NCBI GenBank assembly: GCA_030248225.1
Contig: JASANE010020491.1
Span: 21,444-85,443, forward strand
Direction of reading: 5' to 3'
From: Trileptium ribeirensis
Taxonomy: Eukaryota > Nematoda > Enoplea > Enoplida > Thoracostomopsidae
Length of the DNA stretch: 64,000 nucleotides
In this document: piece after piece, positions 1 through 12,220 of the stretch
Numbering within the stretch: position 1 is the stretch's first letter
Layout: every line of letters begins with the position of its first letter
The notes under the pieces: model-generated
What the model saw: the letters and a program-made list of their open reading frames with translations, nothing else
Told to the model about the DNA's origin: nothing
Database searches by the model: none
Made by a program: the position numbers and the translations under genes

Positions 1-1880
1 CGTTCTGCTTACCCGGATTCACGTGTTTTTTATGCAAATCTGACCCAGATCAGTTTTTCCTAGCCGCGAGCGGCATTGGACTTCGGGATGCTCATTGGTT
101 GCTTTCACCATTGAAATATTTCAATTTACAAGAAGCTGTCCTGCGAACTGTTGTAGGTTTTGACTTGCATGTTTGTTCTTTAAACAGCGAGTTTTTCAGA
201 CAATGAGACTATCATCATAACCCTCAGATATTACGTACGATATTTCAGCAGGCAGTGACACTATCTATATTTAAATGTGAGAATTTGTATGTTTGCCTTC
301 AATATATAACAAAATTTCAACTTATCACTTTCTATGCCATATAGATATACCAGCCCAAGTAACTTTGAAGGACGGTACGTTATATATGACGTTATAAAAA
401 AGAACAGCTAAGAGCGTATGGTTTGGGGCATGGCACCCTTTTGAATTAGGCTTATGCTTAGTGTAATTTCTAATATAAGGACCTTAGCTTAGGCTAAGAA
501 TAAGGCTAAGACTAAGGCTTAGTATATCGAGAACGGCATGGCCTGCATTTTATTTCCGCCTTTAGGGTTACTTGGGCCGATGTACCAATACGATAGAAAA
601 TCTGTAATTATCGAAATTATTTCTTTGCCTAACCAATATATTTTATCATAACTATAAGCTTAATTTTTGTAACGAAATAGGTTGTTACGTCCAAATTCAA
701 ATTATTCCGGACTTAAATAATGGCGTATTACATCCAGATTTCAAATTTATTGCTGATTTAGATACAGTTTACAAGAGTGAAGCTGTTGTAAAGAAGGAAA
801 TAGGTATAGTATTCCTGGTTTTTTAGACATTTCTTCCTGTCAAAATATACTGTATAATGTTTGTAAAACACTTGAAACTTTATGTAGAGCAATGTGTGAA
901 TCCATAGATGTGTGCGCCTGGGTTGCTCTGCTGTCAACTCAGACAACGCTCTCAAATCCGTTGTCCACGGACATATTACGATTTTCTCCATCTATCCTAA
1001 CCTCTAACTTGGGATACAGCAACACGTTCCCGGTCGCTATTGCACGATTTCAGAATCGCATTTTTGTCGCACACTTTAATACATTCATAGATTTCGAGTA
1101 CAGCAATGCTACTTCAGCATTGTCATTTGATGAACTCGAACAAACGTGCAAAACTAGCAAATGACGTTATATACCACGAACGCGTTCCTAGCTTTTTCTG
1201 AACTGCGGATAGTAATAGAAAAACTCTGATTTCTAAATTTGCACGATTCATTTCGCGAAGTTGAGAAAGAACAACCATGATGTACGCACCTAATGTAGAG
1301 TCATGCATAAGCAAAGCGGCCGTAGAAAACTAACTTTCAAATAAAACTTATGGAGAAAGTAAGAGTTTTGTTTTTCTCAGGAAAATGGGGGCACAGCAAT
1401 TTGTATTTGCTAAATATTCTAGGTCCTATCTAAGGGGCACATGGTTGCACTCTTACAAATTTTTGCCTCCTAACACTTGTACTCACAATTCGTTAGTGCG
1501 AACCCTTAAAATGAGAAAGAGAAACGACGAACTGGTATCGAACAAAGATAAGTGGGCTATTTTACAAGTGTAAAACCATTTCTCTAAGTCACAGCAATTG
1601 ATCGTTTTTCAAAATGCTTAAACTTCTTTACATTGGGTTACTCGATTTATGATCAAATTTCACGCGTCCATTGGCGTAGCAGAATTTATCTCCAGTGTCG
1701 CATAGCAGGTCGGTCTCAGTTTTTGAACAACGTTCGACGACAACGTCTGATAATAAAAATAGGAACAACAATATTTATTCATCGTTTGGCTGAATTTATG
1801 TAGTAAAACCGGATTAACGATGTAAGATTTAAACCACATGGGAACTACCGTATGTTCTACTAGCTAGTCCAACGTATATG
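1..1880. other. Non-coding, no recognisable gene
   Basis: No open frame here has splice support or a family I recognise. The only structured part is near 470-525, where a degenerate TAAGGCT-type motif repeats several times next to its reverse complement (CTTAGCTTAGGCTAAG), so it can fold back on itself. The short open frames at 892-1164 and 1385-1573 look like chance reading frames. Confidence 0.5.
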
Positions 1881-1884
1881 TTTC

Positions 1885-3165
1885 AGATCGCCTGCAATCA
1901 GCGATACCATTAGAGGCGTAAGGGGCAGAGTGATTACCAGTGCAGATGGGCGAACGAACAGGTGGAAATAATTTTTCCTTCAGTTTCCTAATGCATAACA
2001 TACAAATGATAATTTCAATCTATTTAAACTACTGATAGTTTCCACGACGCTGAAGATGACTTGCAAATACTGACGGCACATGGAAAATTACTCAAGACGG
2101 CCCAGTCACTGTGAAACCGTCAGCCTGTAGATCTGAGTGGAGTCCTGCCAGAAATGCGGAAGTACGATTGTGAGATTGTGATGATGTCTGAAGACTGATA
2201 TTCACCGTAATATTGTGGCAAAACAAAATACCCGAGAATTTGCCAGTATGTTTAATTTGTTTGAAAACGGGGAATGCAGAAACTACCGGGCCACTTGGCT
2301 GTTATGTGCTGGTCTCACGGTATTCGAAGCGGCGTAATGAATTGTTTCAGGTCTACGCGCCACAATCTGACAAGAGAAAACTTAGCGGAGTTTAGATCAC
2401 AAAGAGGCCGCATGGATCTAATATCTGCGCTGCGTTTATGATTACAGAGCATAAAAACGAGTTCATTCCGCTCAATATCGTTAAATTCGTAGACTTTAAA
2501 GCAGTATTCGACTCATTGAGTAGAACTGCTATTTACAACATCGTTAAAGATGATTTAATCCCAGTAATCTGTTTGACTTTACAATGCTCATGTTTGCGCG
2601 GTGGAGCGACGTAGCTAAAATTCACGGCAATCACTTGTCATCATTTGAAATTTAGGCGGGCATGCGGCAGGAATCAACGTTTTTATTAGTGTTGTTCAAT
2701 TGAGTGGGTAGTAAATACCTGTGTTCGAGATACAATAGTGCTAAACTAAAAATAACAGATCTCGATTATGTGTACGATATATCACTTTTCGCGGAGTCTG
2801 AAGCAAAATGTAGGCGATGACTGGTAATTTTCATAACCATTGCAGTTGCATCGGTCCAGGTATCAGTATGACAAAAAACAAAGTCCTGTCATGTTGATGT
2901 TCAGCAGTACCTGTCTACTCTGTCAACGGCATCATGCTGCAAAACGCTGATGGTATTTGCTGCCTTGGTTCCGCTGTAACTGGAGCAAGATGCTCTAGCA
3001 GGGATGTCTCAGGCATATTAGTCACAGAATCACTCGAGTTCGCTAAGCTGAGTAATTTGTGGCGAATTTGTCTGGTCAGCCTGGTGACAAAACTCTGCGG
3101 TCTTCGACGCGTATGTCATTTCTGTACTGCTATACTTGCGAAAACTTTCAATGCAAATGACTAAC
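1885..3165 (+). pseudogene. Decayed RTE-like LINE reverse transcriptase relic
   Basis: Several plus-strand frames, broken by many stops and shifts, read in the order expected of a LINE reverse transcriptase. Near 1900-1965 is a linker of the form GRVITSADGRTNRWK. Around 2395-2560 is the palm A region, with FRSQRGRMDLISALRL followed by VDFKAVFDS, which matches the family pattern GFR-x-GRG ... FxDFxxAFDSV. Around 2760-2900 is a worn palm C and following region (MTKNKVLS). At 2934-3130 is a CCLGSAVTG ... LSNLWR ... TKLCGL segment, matching the YLGS ... W ... TKLR thumb region. The catalytic YADD box is destroyed. It is an immobile fossil; the RTE assignment comes from motif style and not from a search. 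Confidence 0.72.
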
Positions 3166-3439
3166 ATATGGCACCTTGTAAGTGTTTGAGTGCAGTTGTT
3201 TGTGCAAGATAGTGCTCATTTCAGGACATTTCTAATTGCACATTGTATATCGGAATTGGAAATGCAATCTTTTACAAACAATCACAATGATGCTTATGCG
3301 AAGGCTGGCACACTTGCTAAAGATGGCGGATAGCCAGTTGGCAAAACCGATCCTATTAGTAGACACACCGCCATGTTTGAATCGTCTACATGAAAGTGGA
3401 ACTTAGAAACATGAAAACGTTCAGTGGTCAAAGACATTG

Positions 3440-4250
3440 AACCGCTCCTCACAGAAGTATTACGGACATGATGGAAACGCGCACGCATCAGACCTGTAGC
3501 AGACGATGTCGGGAATCAGGGTTCTGGCCTCACAGCAGCATGGACGTGTGGCTATACCACGAAGAGTTGCTAATTTTTTACTTAGTAGCATGACATTGTT
3601 CAGAGAAAGCACAGAAACCCAAGAGGTACGTCGCGGTGCGCTTCTCGCTGTCCCTTTGTATTTCATGGGAGATAGTTCATTTGTACTCCCTGCGTCAAAT
3701 GCGCCTGCGTATTTCATGGGAGACAGTTCATTTGTGCGCCCTGCGTTTCATGGAAGCCAAATGTCCTCTTTGTATTTCAAGTAGGGGGACAATTTATTCC
3801 TCTTTGAATTTGTGGGCGGATTTAAATTTGTTATCCCTTGATTTCGTGCTGCGGACAATTTTCCCACAGATTTCGAAGGGGCAATGTCTTCTCACAAAAT
3901 TCAAAGGGGACAAGTATTCATCCACGAAATCAAGAAGAAGCCAAATTGTCTTCTCCCCGTGAATTATTAGGGACATTTGTCCTACCTCCATGAAACGCTA
4001 GGGGGAATGAACTGTCCCCATGAAATACAGGGAGGGACAGCGCTAAACGCACCGTCTTTTGGGTTGATGTGCTTTTAATGAAGCGCGTTATACGGTTCAG
4101 TAAAAAATTGTCAACTCCTATTCTAGCTGCACGGCGTATGAATGCAGAGCCTGAAAATGCCAAAAACAATGGCACAATCACATGGTGGACAAAAACGTAA
4201 CAATGGTTTGCTTGACGTGCCGACTTGGACATATTTATCCGTATTAGGCT
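3440..4250. mobile_element. Foldback-type element, arms of short tandem units
   Basis: The left half (about 3515-3790) and the reverse complement of the right half (about 3960-4165) align over long stretches. Examples are GCTGTCCCT followed by GTATTTCATGG and then ACAGTTCATT, and an outer ATTTTTTACT box. Within each arm the motif TTTCATGGGxGACAGTTCATT recurs every few tens of bases with variation. The centre (3790-3960) is built from related units with GGACAATTTTCCC-type mini-palindromes. This matches the Drosophila FB/foldback architecture, meaning long inverted repeats that are themselves tandem arrays. No transposase is visible, and I could not fix the outer ends or a target-site duplication. 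Open frames on both strands translate the same repeats and are not genes. Confidence 0.65.
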
Positions 4251-4259
4251 TACTAATGT

Positions 4260-7200
4260 GCTAAGGTTTATTGAACCTTATCTGTGTAAGAACAAGTAAA
4301 CCACTCTGTGTGAAAGTGCAGCGGTATTTGACAGTTGTTCCTGAACTCGAATTTATTGTCTACTTACGAGAAGTATGTCACAGCAACATACAGGGCAGGT
4401 TTTGTTGTGCTTTAAATCCTTGCAGCAAAGAGAAGGAATTTATAGAAAAAACACTCAAGAAACATCGATATTGACAATTTCATATGGCTTTGTTGAGAGC
4501 CCATTGTTTCCTTGCAAGGAACTAGGTTAATATTTAGGTCTAAAAAGCTGACTCTACTCGAAAATATTGGTTTGGAAAACTAAAATATTGCCCAGCATAA
4601 GTGGAGTCTTAAGTGGAGTCTGCCCTAAAAATGACTGCCATCTGAATGTCTTGTCCACGCTGGATGTCTCTGCCACCATTCATTTTATGGTGAATTGGAC
4701 ACCATAGTGTTTCTGACAGTAGTTTACGATAGTATACATAGGTAGTGTAGTGCCGATAATGGAATGGTGTAGAATACCTCATATAATTTTTCAAACAGTT
4801 ATGCTGTGTCATTCACACCACACACCTTATGTAATGTATTTTTGGTAATGGCGCTGTTGACACCGTTATTAAAAAGAATAGTTAGCTTTAGGTACTATTG
4901 GTTTGACGGTGTCGCAGACATAGTCTGTTCTATACACACTGTATAGCGCTGGATGGTATGGGCTATTGGCGTTCAAAATTTTCTGTGCCGGGTTCTGTGT
5001 AACGTAAATACCTCATTTAATTTGATAGTTAATGACATGAGAGTGGTGTGATTCCAGGAATATGGGCTGAGTCTAAGTCAGTTGCGCAAAAACATGGATG
5101 AACGGCACATGTTTACGACATTGATTGCTATGTAACGCGACCATTAACCAGCAAACTTGAAAATTATCATACTGCTCAGTGAGACTAACTTTATCGGCTC
5201 TTAGTATCTGATACTTGACTTTGCCGTCGAATCGCAGTATTCGCTGTCAGTCTTAGTGTTCCTCACGATTATGTAGGATTGGCTTCCCCTGAACGTAACG
5301 TATATATTTTACAAGTGTTACTTAATTTGTTGCAAAATTTAACTCAAAGAGCGAACTAGGTTGTCACTTATGTTAGATTACATCTATTTGCGTATCCATT
5401 TGTACATCCACGTACGGCACATCCAATTTCAATTTTCCAATTTTTCGAGGGGAGCCTAGACAAACAGGTAACGAGCCGAGCCGAGTTGAGCAAGTTGAAA
5501 GACCGATTAAATCTGCTCGAGCCAAGCCGGGCCAGGTAACTGTTGAGTTGAGCCAAACCAATCCGAGCATAAAAAATTCGGTTCGTTGTCATTTCTAGTA
5601 CTAACACAACGGGGATCTTTTTGCTAACGTGTCGGAAGGTTAGTCTAGACTCACTGCAAGTTAGTAAATATATTAGTAACCATTGGATTTATCCAAGAAG
5701 GTAAATTGCTTCGAATTGTAATTAACTACACCAAGTTTAGGTATTTGGCTGCTATATTTTACAAGTGGTTTCAAAATTTTGGCATTTGACAGATCGTGGG
5801 TGTGTACGGTTCATCCGCTATTGCACATCGGGTATTAACTGGTGCTTCCAAATAAAGCAAACAGGTTATCTTCCCAAAAATTCGAAGAAACCTCATATAA
5901 TTAACAGCAGACAACCTATATAATACTCAAACCAGGTAATTTTTCTATATAAAGCGTCACTTTTAGAACGCGGCATGTCGTGGTCAAAGCCGTTTATGTT
6001 TGGATATTAAACAATAGCTGGTTTTATAGACCATCAATATAAACTTCGGAACTCATAACGAATATATAACTATTTTTTTAGTTTTGATATAATCAAACTC
6101 TTGCGCATAAAATTATTCGTTTATTCGTCATTATATCTATTTACAAAATACAAACAAGATTCACTATTTAGGACTACCAGCAATGATGCCAAACGAAATT
6201 TCAAAGAGCATTATGTCAGACCGATTCTTTAATATAAGCATATCAGCCATTAATGTCGATATACCGTCGCCTTAGTAGAGGGAGATAACTATCAGGGGGG
6301 AGGGGAGTTCTGAGGGGGTAGACCTTCAGGCATCCACATTTTTGCTGACTTTACCTAATTTTTGCTAATTTTACCTCAATTTTTGCCGACTCTACCGTAT
6401 TTTTTGCAATTTTTGCTCAAAATTCAAGTGCTTATTCGGCGGGCGGCGGTGTGGTGCGGAGGCTTCAGTGGAGAGGGTAAATATGGCCTGGGGTAGAGTG
6501 TAACCCCTACCCCCTATAGAAAACTTTGAATCACCGTATGCTGCTGAAGATTAAAGAACCTTTTATATTCCACTGTTCTAAACTTCTAAGCAATTTACTT
6601 AGCTATTTCATACTTGTATGATAGATTTATCTCATACATAAAGCTATTTCATATGAAAACACTATCGTGAAACAAAAATTTTGAATGCAATGCATCATTT
6701 ACCTTAAGATGTGTGCACCTAGGGCCGAATTATGTCACAGAGCCAATTCCCGCATTCGACGAAAAGGCACAGCCATATCAGGCCGTTCATAAATAAATAG
6801 CTAAGCTATGGTATGTTTGTACGAGCCGGGAGCGGCTATGTCTCCGGGACCGGCTACTGAAAAAAATTTATTACATTCAGTTTAGCAGATTGTGTTACAG
6901 AGAAAATATTTAGCTCTAGGCCTAAAAAGGCAAGATTAGTAGTAATTAAAGTAAAGACGCATAAATGCAGGTAAAATAAATACGTAAAAATCGCTATTTT
7001 CAAAATTTTGTTTAATCGCATTTTACAAGTTAGCCTAGTAGCTATGGAAACACGCTCTTTCATACATTAAAATTATACTATTGTAACTGGAAAGATGATT
7101 TACGAATATATGACCATATGTATCATCAATTTCAATTTTTTAGTGATTTTTCACTGTCGTCATATATTTTTGGCTTTAAGAGCTGATTCTGGCCCTTGAG

Positions 7201-7825
7201 ATAATTTATAGGCTTCGCTTTACTATTAGCTATTATATGTGTAGGGTCTGGCTCGGCTCAAAAATGTCACGCTAGTTAATCGCGGCTAGCCAAGCTTGGC
7301 TTTAGGGACACGGCAGACTGTGACAAAATGCGGCCCTGCCGCACACATCTTAGGGCAAATTATGCATTGTTTCAAATGAGGGTCAAAAGACTAAGCCGTT
7401 GGTCGATGGTAACAACTAATATGTATCACCATTATAAGTGTGCATAAGGGTAGAGACTCCCCCTAACACATAATCTGAGTTAGAAGTCACTCGCATGTGT
7501 GTTTGGTGATATCTCCTCATTTTTTGGAGTCAAAACAAATTTTTCTTTAGTTTTATATGGGATATGATGGACACCCTCTATTTAACAGGAGTGTACCCAA
7601 ACAAAAACGATGGCTGTTGTCCAATCGACCTCCTCCAAATTTGTGGTTCGACACTCCGACTTCGCAGCCGTGCTCTAACCTACTATCCACAACACTGGGA
7701 GTCAATATGCTTTGAGTGGGAGGGAGTGCAGGTTCAAAACGCTTGTAACATATCACATGCTCTAAAATTAGAGACCTATAAATGTCATACTTTTCCTTTA
7801 TTGACTCTTAGTACAATTAATTTTT
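4260..7825. other. Intergenic, repeat fragments only
   Basis: No supported gene. It contains a short region of repeated GAGCCGAGCC/GAGTTGAGCC units (about 5465-5575), a TTTTTGC-core dispersed repeat (listed separately), and at 4860-4925 the motif GACGGTGTCGCAGAC, which recurs elsewhere in the window. At 7560-7750 a moderately GC-rich stretch has a long minus-strand open frame and a degenerate GTTTTGAACCTGC box, so it may be a tRNA-related repeat; this is weak. Confidence 0.45.
6275..6520. repeat. TTTTTGC-core dispersed repeat, copy 1
   Basis: A GC-rich left flank (GGGGGGAGGGG) leads into four runs of the form TTTTTGCNNANTTTACC. A GC-rich right flank (GGCGGGCGGCGG, then CCCCTACCCCC) follows. 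The same arrangement occurs at five other places in the window. Confidence 0.6.
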
Positions 7826-7828
7826 CAG
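7826..7828 (+). promoter_or_regulatory. Splice acceptor TTTTTCAG before the membrane-protein start
   Basis: A TTTTTCAG acceptor ends at 7828, 27 bases before the ATG at 7856. It fits a 5'UTR intron or a spliced-leader acceptor. A TTTTCAG acceptor lies 42 and 51 bases before the start codons of the other two plus-strand genes. Confidence 0.5.
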
Positions 7829-7855
7829 AGTTTGTATTTCACAACACCCTTTACG

Positions 7856-8171
7856 ATGCTATTTAGCAAAATATCGCAAACTCAGTTCGGTGCTATTTTG
7901 TTACTTTGGCCCACTCCAGTGTTCAGCATACGAGAAGGATTTGAAGGAACACAATATTTTATTGCGTTTCTGTGGATTACAACTTTTCTTAGCTTCATTG
8001 GTTGCCTTGCTTTTTGCTTCTGCAATTTTAAAGAGCTCCGATCAAGGAGGTGCCAAAAGAAAACATTTCGGCTGCGGCCACGAAGTTTAACAGAGGTTGA
8101 ATGGAACGGTTTAGGAACGGCGTCGCTGGATCTTGACCACGCGGCTTCAACTAAACATATTTATGATGACA
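7856..8171 (+). CDS. Unidentified single-pass membrane protein, exon 1
   Basis: This is the first coding exon of a gene I do not recognise. I start it at the ATG at 7856 because a splice acceptor lies just upstream and a plausible signal peptide follows (about residues 1-24, hydrophobic core GAILLLWP). A second hydrophobic segment of about 25 residues (roughly 34-58, starting YFIAFLWITTFLSF) is followed by a basic cluster (RSRRCQKK). That order gives a very short outside part and a large cytoplasmic tail, if the first segment is cleaved. The exon ends after the first base of a codon, immediately before GTAAGT at 8172. The acceptor at 10116 continues the same frame, with the junction codon reading Asn. 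The family is unknown, and an additional upstream coding exon cannot be excluded. Confidence 0.6.
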
Positions 8172-8470
8172 GTAAGTTTTCCTCTTATTGTTTACTTGCA
8201 ATAAAGTCAAGCAATATTTGTATAGAACAAATTTTAATTCTCATCCACAAGAATAATGTCATGGGAATTTCAAACACCAATTTCGTCAAATACACTGAAT
8301 CGCCCATGTGTCGTCAGCGTAAATTTCTTTGGACATGCGTGTATCATGATAATTCGTTTGTGATTAAGAACTTGATATTCTTTGGTTTTAGTCCGTTCTG
8401 CCAACATTTTTACAATTTTGAGGTACAGCCCTTGACTGCACTCGTTAGGACACTTATGGAATTGCCTTTG

Positions 8471-8848
8471 TATAGCTTTTTGTGCGTGACATATTATGTA
8501 AAACTTGGTTTTCATCACTACTTAATCACTGTGCCTTCTGAGCATTTAAAGTTGAAACTTTTAACAACAAGATATTATAATATATAAGGGAAGATTAATT
8601 ATTACATATATCGTTTTAACTATATCAGCCAAATCATTTTCATAGTTTTATTCTATAGTTTTATAGCTTTTTGTGCGTGACATATTATGTAAAACTTGGT
8701 TTTCATCACTACGTAATCACTGTGCCTTCTGAGCATTTAAAGTTGAAACTTTTAACAACTTAAGATATTATAATATATAAGGGAAGATTAATTATTACAT
8801 ATATCGTTTTAACTATATCAGCCAAATCATTTTCATAGTTTTATTCTA
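8471..8848 (+). repeat. 191-bp near-perfect tandem duplication in intron
   Basis: The block beginning TATAGCTTTTTGTGCGTG at 8471 is repeated from 8662 with only a few differences (for example CTACTTAATC against CTACGTAATC). It lies in the intron 8172-10115. The high identity suggests a recent duplication. It also makes the read-through open frame past the exon 1 donor look longer than it should. Confidence 0.92.
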
Positions 8849-10115
8849 AAAGATTGTACAAATTTCACGTTTAGCGTTAGCTTTTAAGAAATCTTAGACT
8901 GAAATAACCATAAGCTCATACAGTGATAAGTCTCCCAAATAAACCTCAAAATCTACGATATTACAAACTTTACTCTATTTAACTGGTATACGACATAGCA
9001 CTAAACTTTCAAAAAGTAAGTAATACACATATTTGTATTGCATCATTCACTAAGTGTCCCCTGCGGTGATGACAACTGTAAATCATGATTATTTCTTCGA
9101 AATTTTGAAAAAAGCAAACGCTCAAAATTTGAGCTTAAAATTTGACTCAGTTGTTATCAAAATTTAGAAGCATTTTTTTTGTATTGACAAATTTGAAATG
9201 TGAACTCAGTTCAAAATTTTTAATATTACATTAGCTAATCAGCGATAAAGAAAATATCTTTTAAATTTAGGAAACAAAATTTCACAAAACATTGCAACAG
9301 TTTTGACGCTTCAAGATTTGTCGCAAATTCCATCACAAATTACTTAGGCTTAAATTTTGAGCTAACCTTTGGAAGGTGTGAACTTACCCTTAGAAAATTG
9401 ATCGATGAGATTACAAATTTATTGTGAACACCGTTGCCATACTGTTGAAGCATTTCCATACTTATCCAAGATAATTTCTATTTTTATATGAACCGTTGTG
9501 GCAATGCGTAAAAATATTATAACCGAATAGCGTTGTTGCTGGCTGTGCCTTCAGAGCACAAACAGATTTAGACGAATAATTACACCTAGTACCCCAATTT
9601 ATGCCCGCCGATATTGGCTCGTCAACGAAGTCACACGTGATTTCAATATAGCGACTTTTAAGAATATATGATTAAAAGTAGGAATTAAATTTTATTAAAA
9701 CATCAGTGAGTTTTTCACGAAAACCAACTCATTTCCAATATCCGACCTTGCTGCGTTATACACGGTTATGCAAGCCACGTACATCACGAGTAACGACAAA
9801 AATCTAAAAGTGACTGTAAAAACTTGTCGTCTAGAGCATAAACAAAGTAATATAATTATTTTATTTAATAGGTAGTTTTAGTATGTATTTCCATGAGTGA
9901 CTTTGCCTCGTTTAAACAGATTCAGATGAAATCTGGATCCGAAGTTTTAGTAGACACCAATTTTCAATAGCTCATGATACTGCTCATTGTACTAAAGGAA
10001 CGAAGTTATTGTTGAAAAGCGACTAAGACTTTGACAACAAATATTGTTTAATAAAAGACCGTAATGTGCCAATAACCGAAAAAATATAAAATAAAAACAG
10101 TTTGTATTATTCTAG

Positions 10116-11815
10116 ACAAGTATGAAACTAGAAGCTACGTTCAACAGGAGTCTGCGCAAAAAAGTATTGCCAGTAGTCCGTCAAAAGCTGCCGGTAGCTC
10201 GATCGCTATGACTGAAACGAGCGAGCTCTCTACACGTCCAAATCAGCTCTGCAAACGCCATGATATTGAACAACGGGAAAGAGCGGCATCCTGGAACGCA
10301 TACAGAGTATCGGCTCAGTCTGATACAGATCATTTTAAACCACTTAGCAGCAGTTATAAATCGAACGATCAAACTGAAACTAAATTCTGCACTGGTACTG
10401 ATGGTGTAAACGCTGAAACTGATGGTCAAACGGAGACTATAATTGCTCAACTGGACAGCAACGCGCAATTGCAATCTGAACATGAAATTAACGAAAACGA
10501 GCCCCAAACTTCATTATTAAGAAACCATGAACATTTGGCAGAAAGTTATGACTCTGAGCCACAGGAGCAATGCAAATCGGAGTTGCAATCGACGCTATCA
10601 GCAACAGAAAACAACCATGCATTTGAAAGAAATTATAGCCAAATGCAAATACAACAAAGTTATCCAACAAGGTTTAATGCTATAGAGTTTCCACAAGACT
10701 GCACGCGTAATTTACAACGGCATTCGATGTATGAGGAACCTAGTGGGAAGCCAATGTTGGGTCACAACATGAAACACCGGCATCGAACTAAACGATACGA
10801 AAATCGTCTGTCATCATCAATCGCTGCGTACAACTATCAACCACAAATACATATGGCGGGTTTACCGACAGTATCTAAGAATCAAAATTCGTCTTGGTCG
10901 TCCGTAACGGCCCGCATCCCAATTCAGTACGACTCAGCATCAGTTGTCCCCGGCTCTTTGTTTAAAAACGTAGCATATTCAGCCAGTAATAAAATTAACG
11001 ATAGTAATTCTTGTCATAGTTCATCGTCTTCATGCGGTTATAAACCACGTGGACTGACGTCATCCGCAAAAGTTACACCCTTAGCTCAAGCGGTTGGGAT
11101 TACTCATAGCACTTTGGAAAATTTATCTGTCCCTGCGGCCATGTCACTGACAACAGCTACATCAACTGTAGTTACACCTGCAACAGTCACAATAACTCCC
11201 GCAACAGGAGCCCCGGACACTCTACCGCGACTATGCGATTGCACAATTATATCACCAACAGGCCATTGTGAGCATCATTTCAATCGTCTATCGTCACACA
11301 ATCGTTGCCTACCTGTTAGCGCAGATGGTTCTGACAATAAATCAACCGATGAAGAATTTATATTTTGGAAAAATGACAGCACCGAAAAAGGAAACTACGA
11401 CGGAAATGACAAATATTTCACAAAAGGCTACAGCACTATAGACGATCGCTATTTTGACCTATGTCAACCCTGGAACCTCAGAGTTAGCCGATCTTCAAAA
11501 TCGTCGACTAAATCTTCCAAGATTAGGAATACAGCAATGCGTCGACGTGAACAATCATATGCGCCGATGATTGAGCCAGCCGAGAATTCTTCTTTTCATG
11601 ATTTGCGGGAATGCAATCACATTTGCTCAACGGCTGATAGCCTGAGTAACACGGCTACGGAAGCTCGTTGGTGCGCGCGGTGTCAGTCTAGCTTTCGATT
11701 TAATAAGACACCGGGTGTTTTTACAATGACATTTCCTCGAACTGGTGGAAAACTAGATGTAATTGCAGGCTCATACGTGCTCGACGCATGTCCTTTGTGC
11801 TCAACTAAAGTTTAG
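10116..11815 (+). CDS. Unidentified membrane protein, exon 2 with C-terminal CxxC pair
   Basis: This 1.7-kb exon opens after a TTCTAG acceptor and stays open to TAG at 11813-11815. Joined to 7856-8171 in phase 1 it gives 671 residues. The tail is polar and rich in Ser, Thr, Asn and Gln, with low-complexity tracts (SSSSS near 11020, a Thr/Ala/Val run near 11150-11215). There is one Cys/His cluster (LCDCTIIS ... GHCEHH). The C-terminal 60 residues look ordered and contain WCARC about 35 residues before CPLC, spaced like a zinc ribbon or treble clef. The final stop lies just after that pair. I read it as a cytoplasmic tail, mostly disordered, with a terminal metal-binding module. Function is unknown and I recognise no homologue. 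An open frame of this length in AT-rich DNA with a matching splice is strong evidence that the exon is real. Confidence 0.75.
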
Positions 11816-11955
11816 CCGTTGCTTACGAATCCAGGCGTATATTTTTTAACAAATTAGCTTTATTTTATATATTTTATCAGAATATGACAAACTTTAGTCG
11901 TTTTCTGAAAACGAGCTTGTAAATTTCAGATATTCCTATTTTCGGCATGCCTTAA

Positions 11956-12220
11956 CCCTTTCACGACGGAATTAATTTGTGTATCGTGCAATGTTTGACA
12001 AACTCATTAGCCCGCCGGGGATCGAACTCGGAAAGTACGGGTAAGCTTGTGTACGCAAACCACTAAGCTATCTGGGAGCTGTTACTCGGTTCCTTAAGGA
12101 ACGTCGCAACGTGAACGAATAACGACCCATGTTCACACGTACGACATTACGACAAACTCAGTAAACGCAACGACTCGCAATGTTCGTTAGGTCCATTTGG
12201 ACGTAGCCGGCATTAAAGGG
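11956..12220. mobile_element. piggyBac-like MITE with tRNA-like core, copy 1
   Basis: A 265-bp element bounded by TTAA on the left (11952-11955) and a mutated TTAG on the right (12221-12224). Its ends are inverted, CCCTTTCACGACGG against CCCTTTAATGCCGG. TTAA target and CCC-starting ends are the piggyBac signature. Inside, on the minus strand at about 12008-12080, is a tRNA-like stretch with an A box (TAGCTTAGTGG) and a B box (GTTCGATCC) at tRNA spacing; the acceptor stem does not pair. A TTCCTTAAGGAA hairpin lies next to it. The copy at 42738-43002 is the same length and colinear. Confidence 0.85.

Noticed and set aside
485..525. Telomere-like repeat
   Set aside because: The TAAGGCT word is irregular and only a few units long, with reversed units mixed in.
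3506..4232. Overlapping open frames of 92 to 108 codons on both strands
   Set aside because: They translate the tandem units of the foldback arms, and the two strands give related peptides because the arms are inverted copies.
8172..8587. Continuation of the open frame after exon 1 to 8587
   Set aside because: The GTAAGT donor at 8172 joins in frame to the 1.7-kb open exon at 10116, and the continuation runs into the 191-bp tandem duplication.
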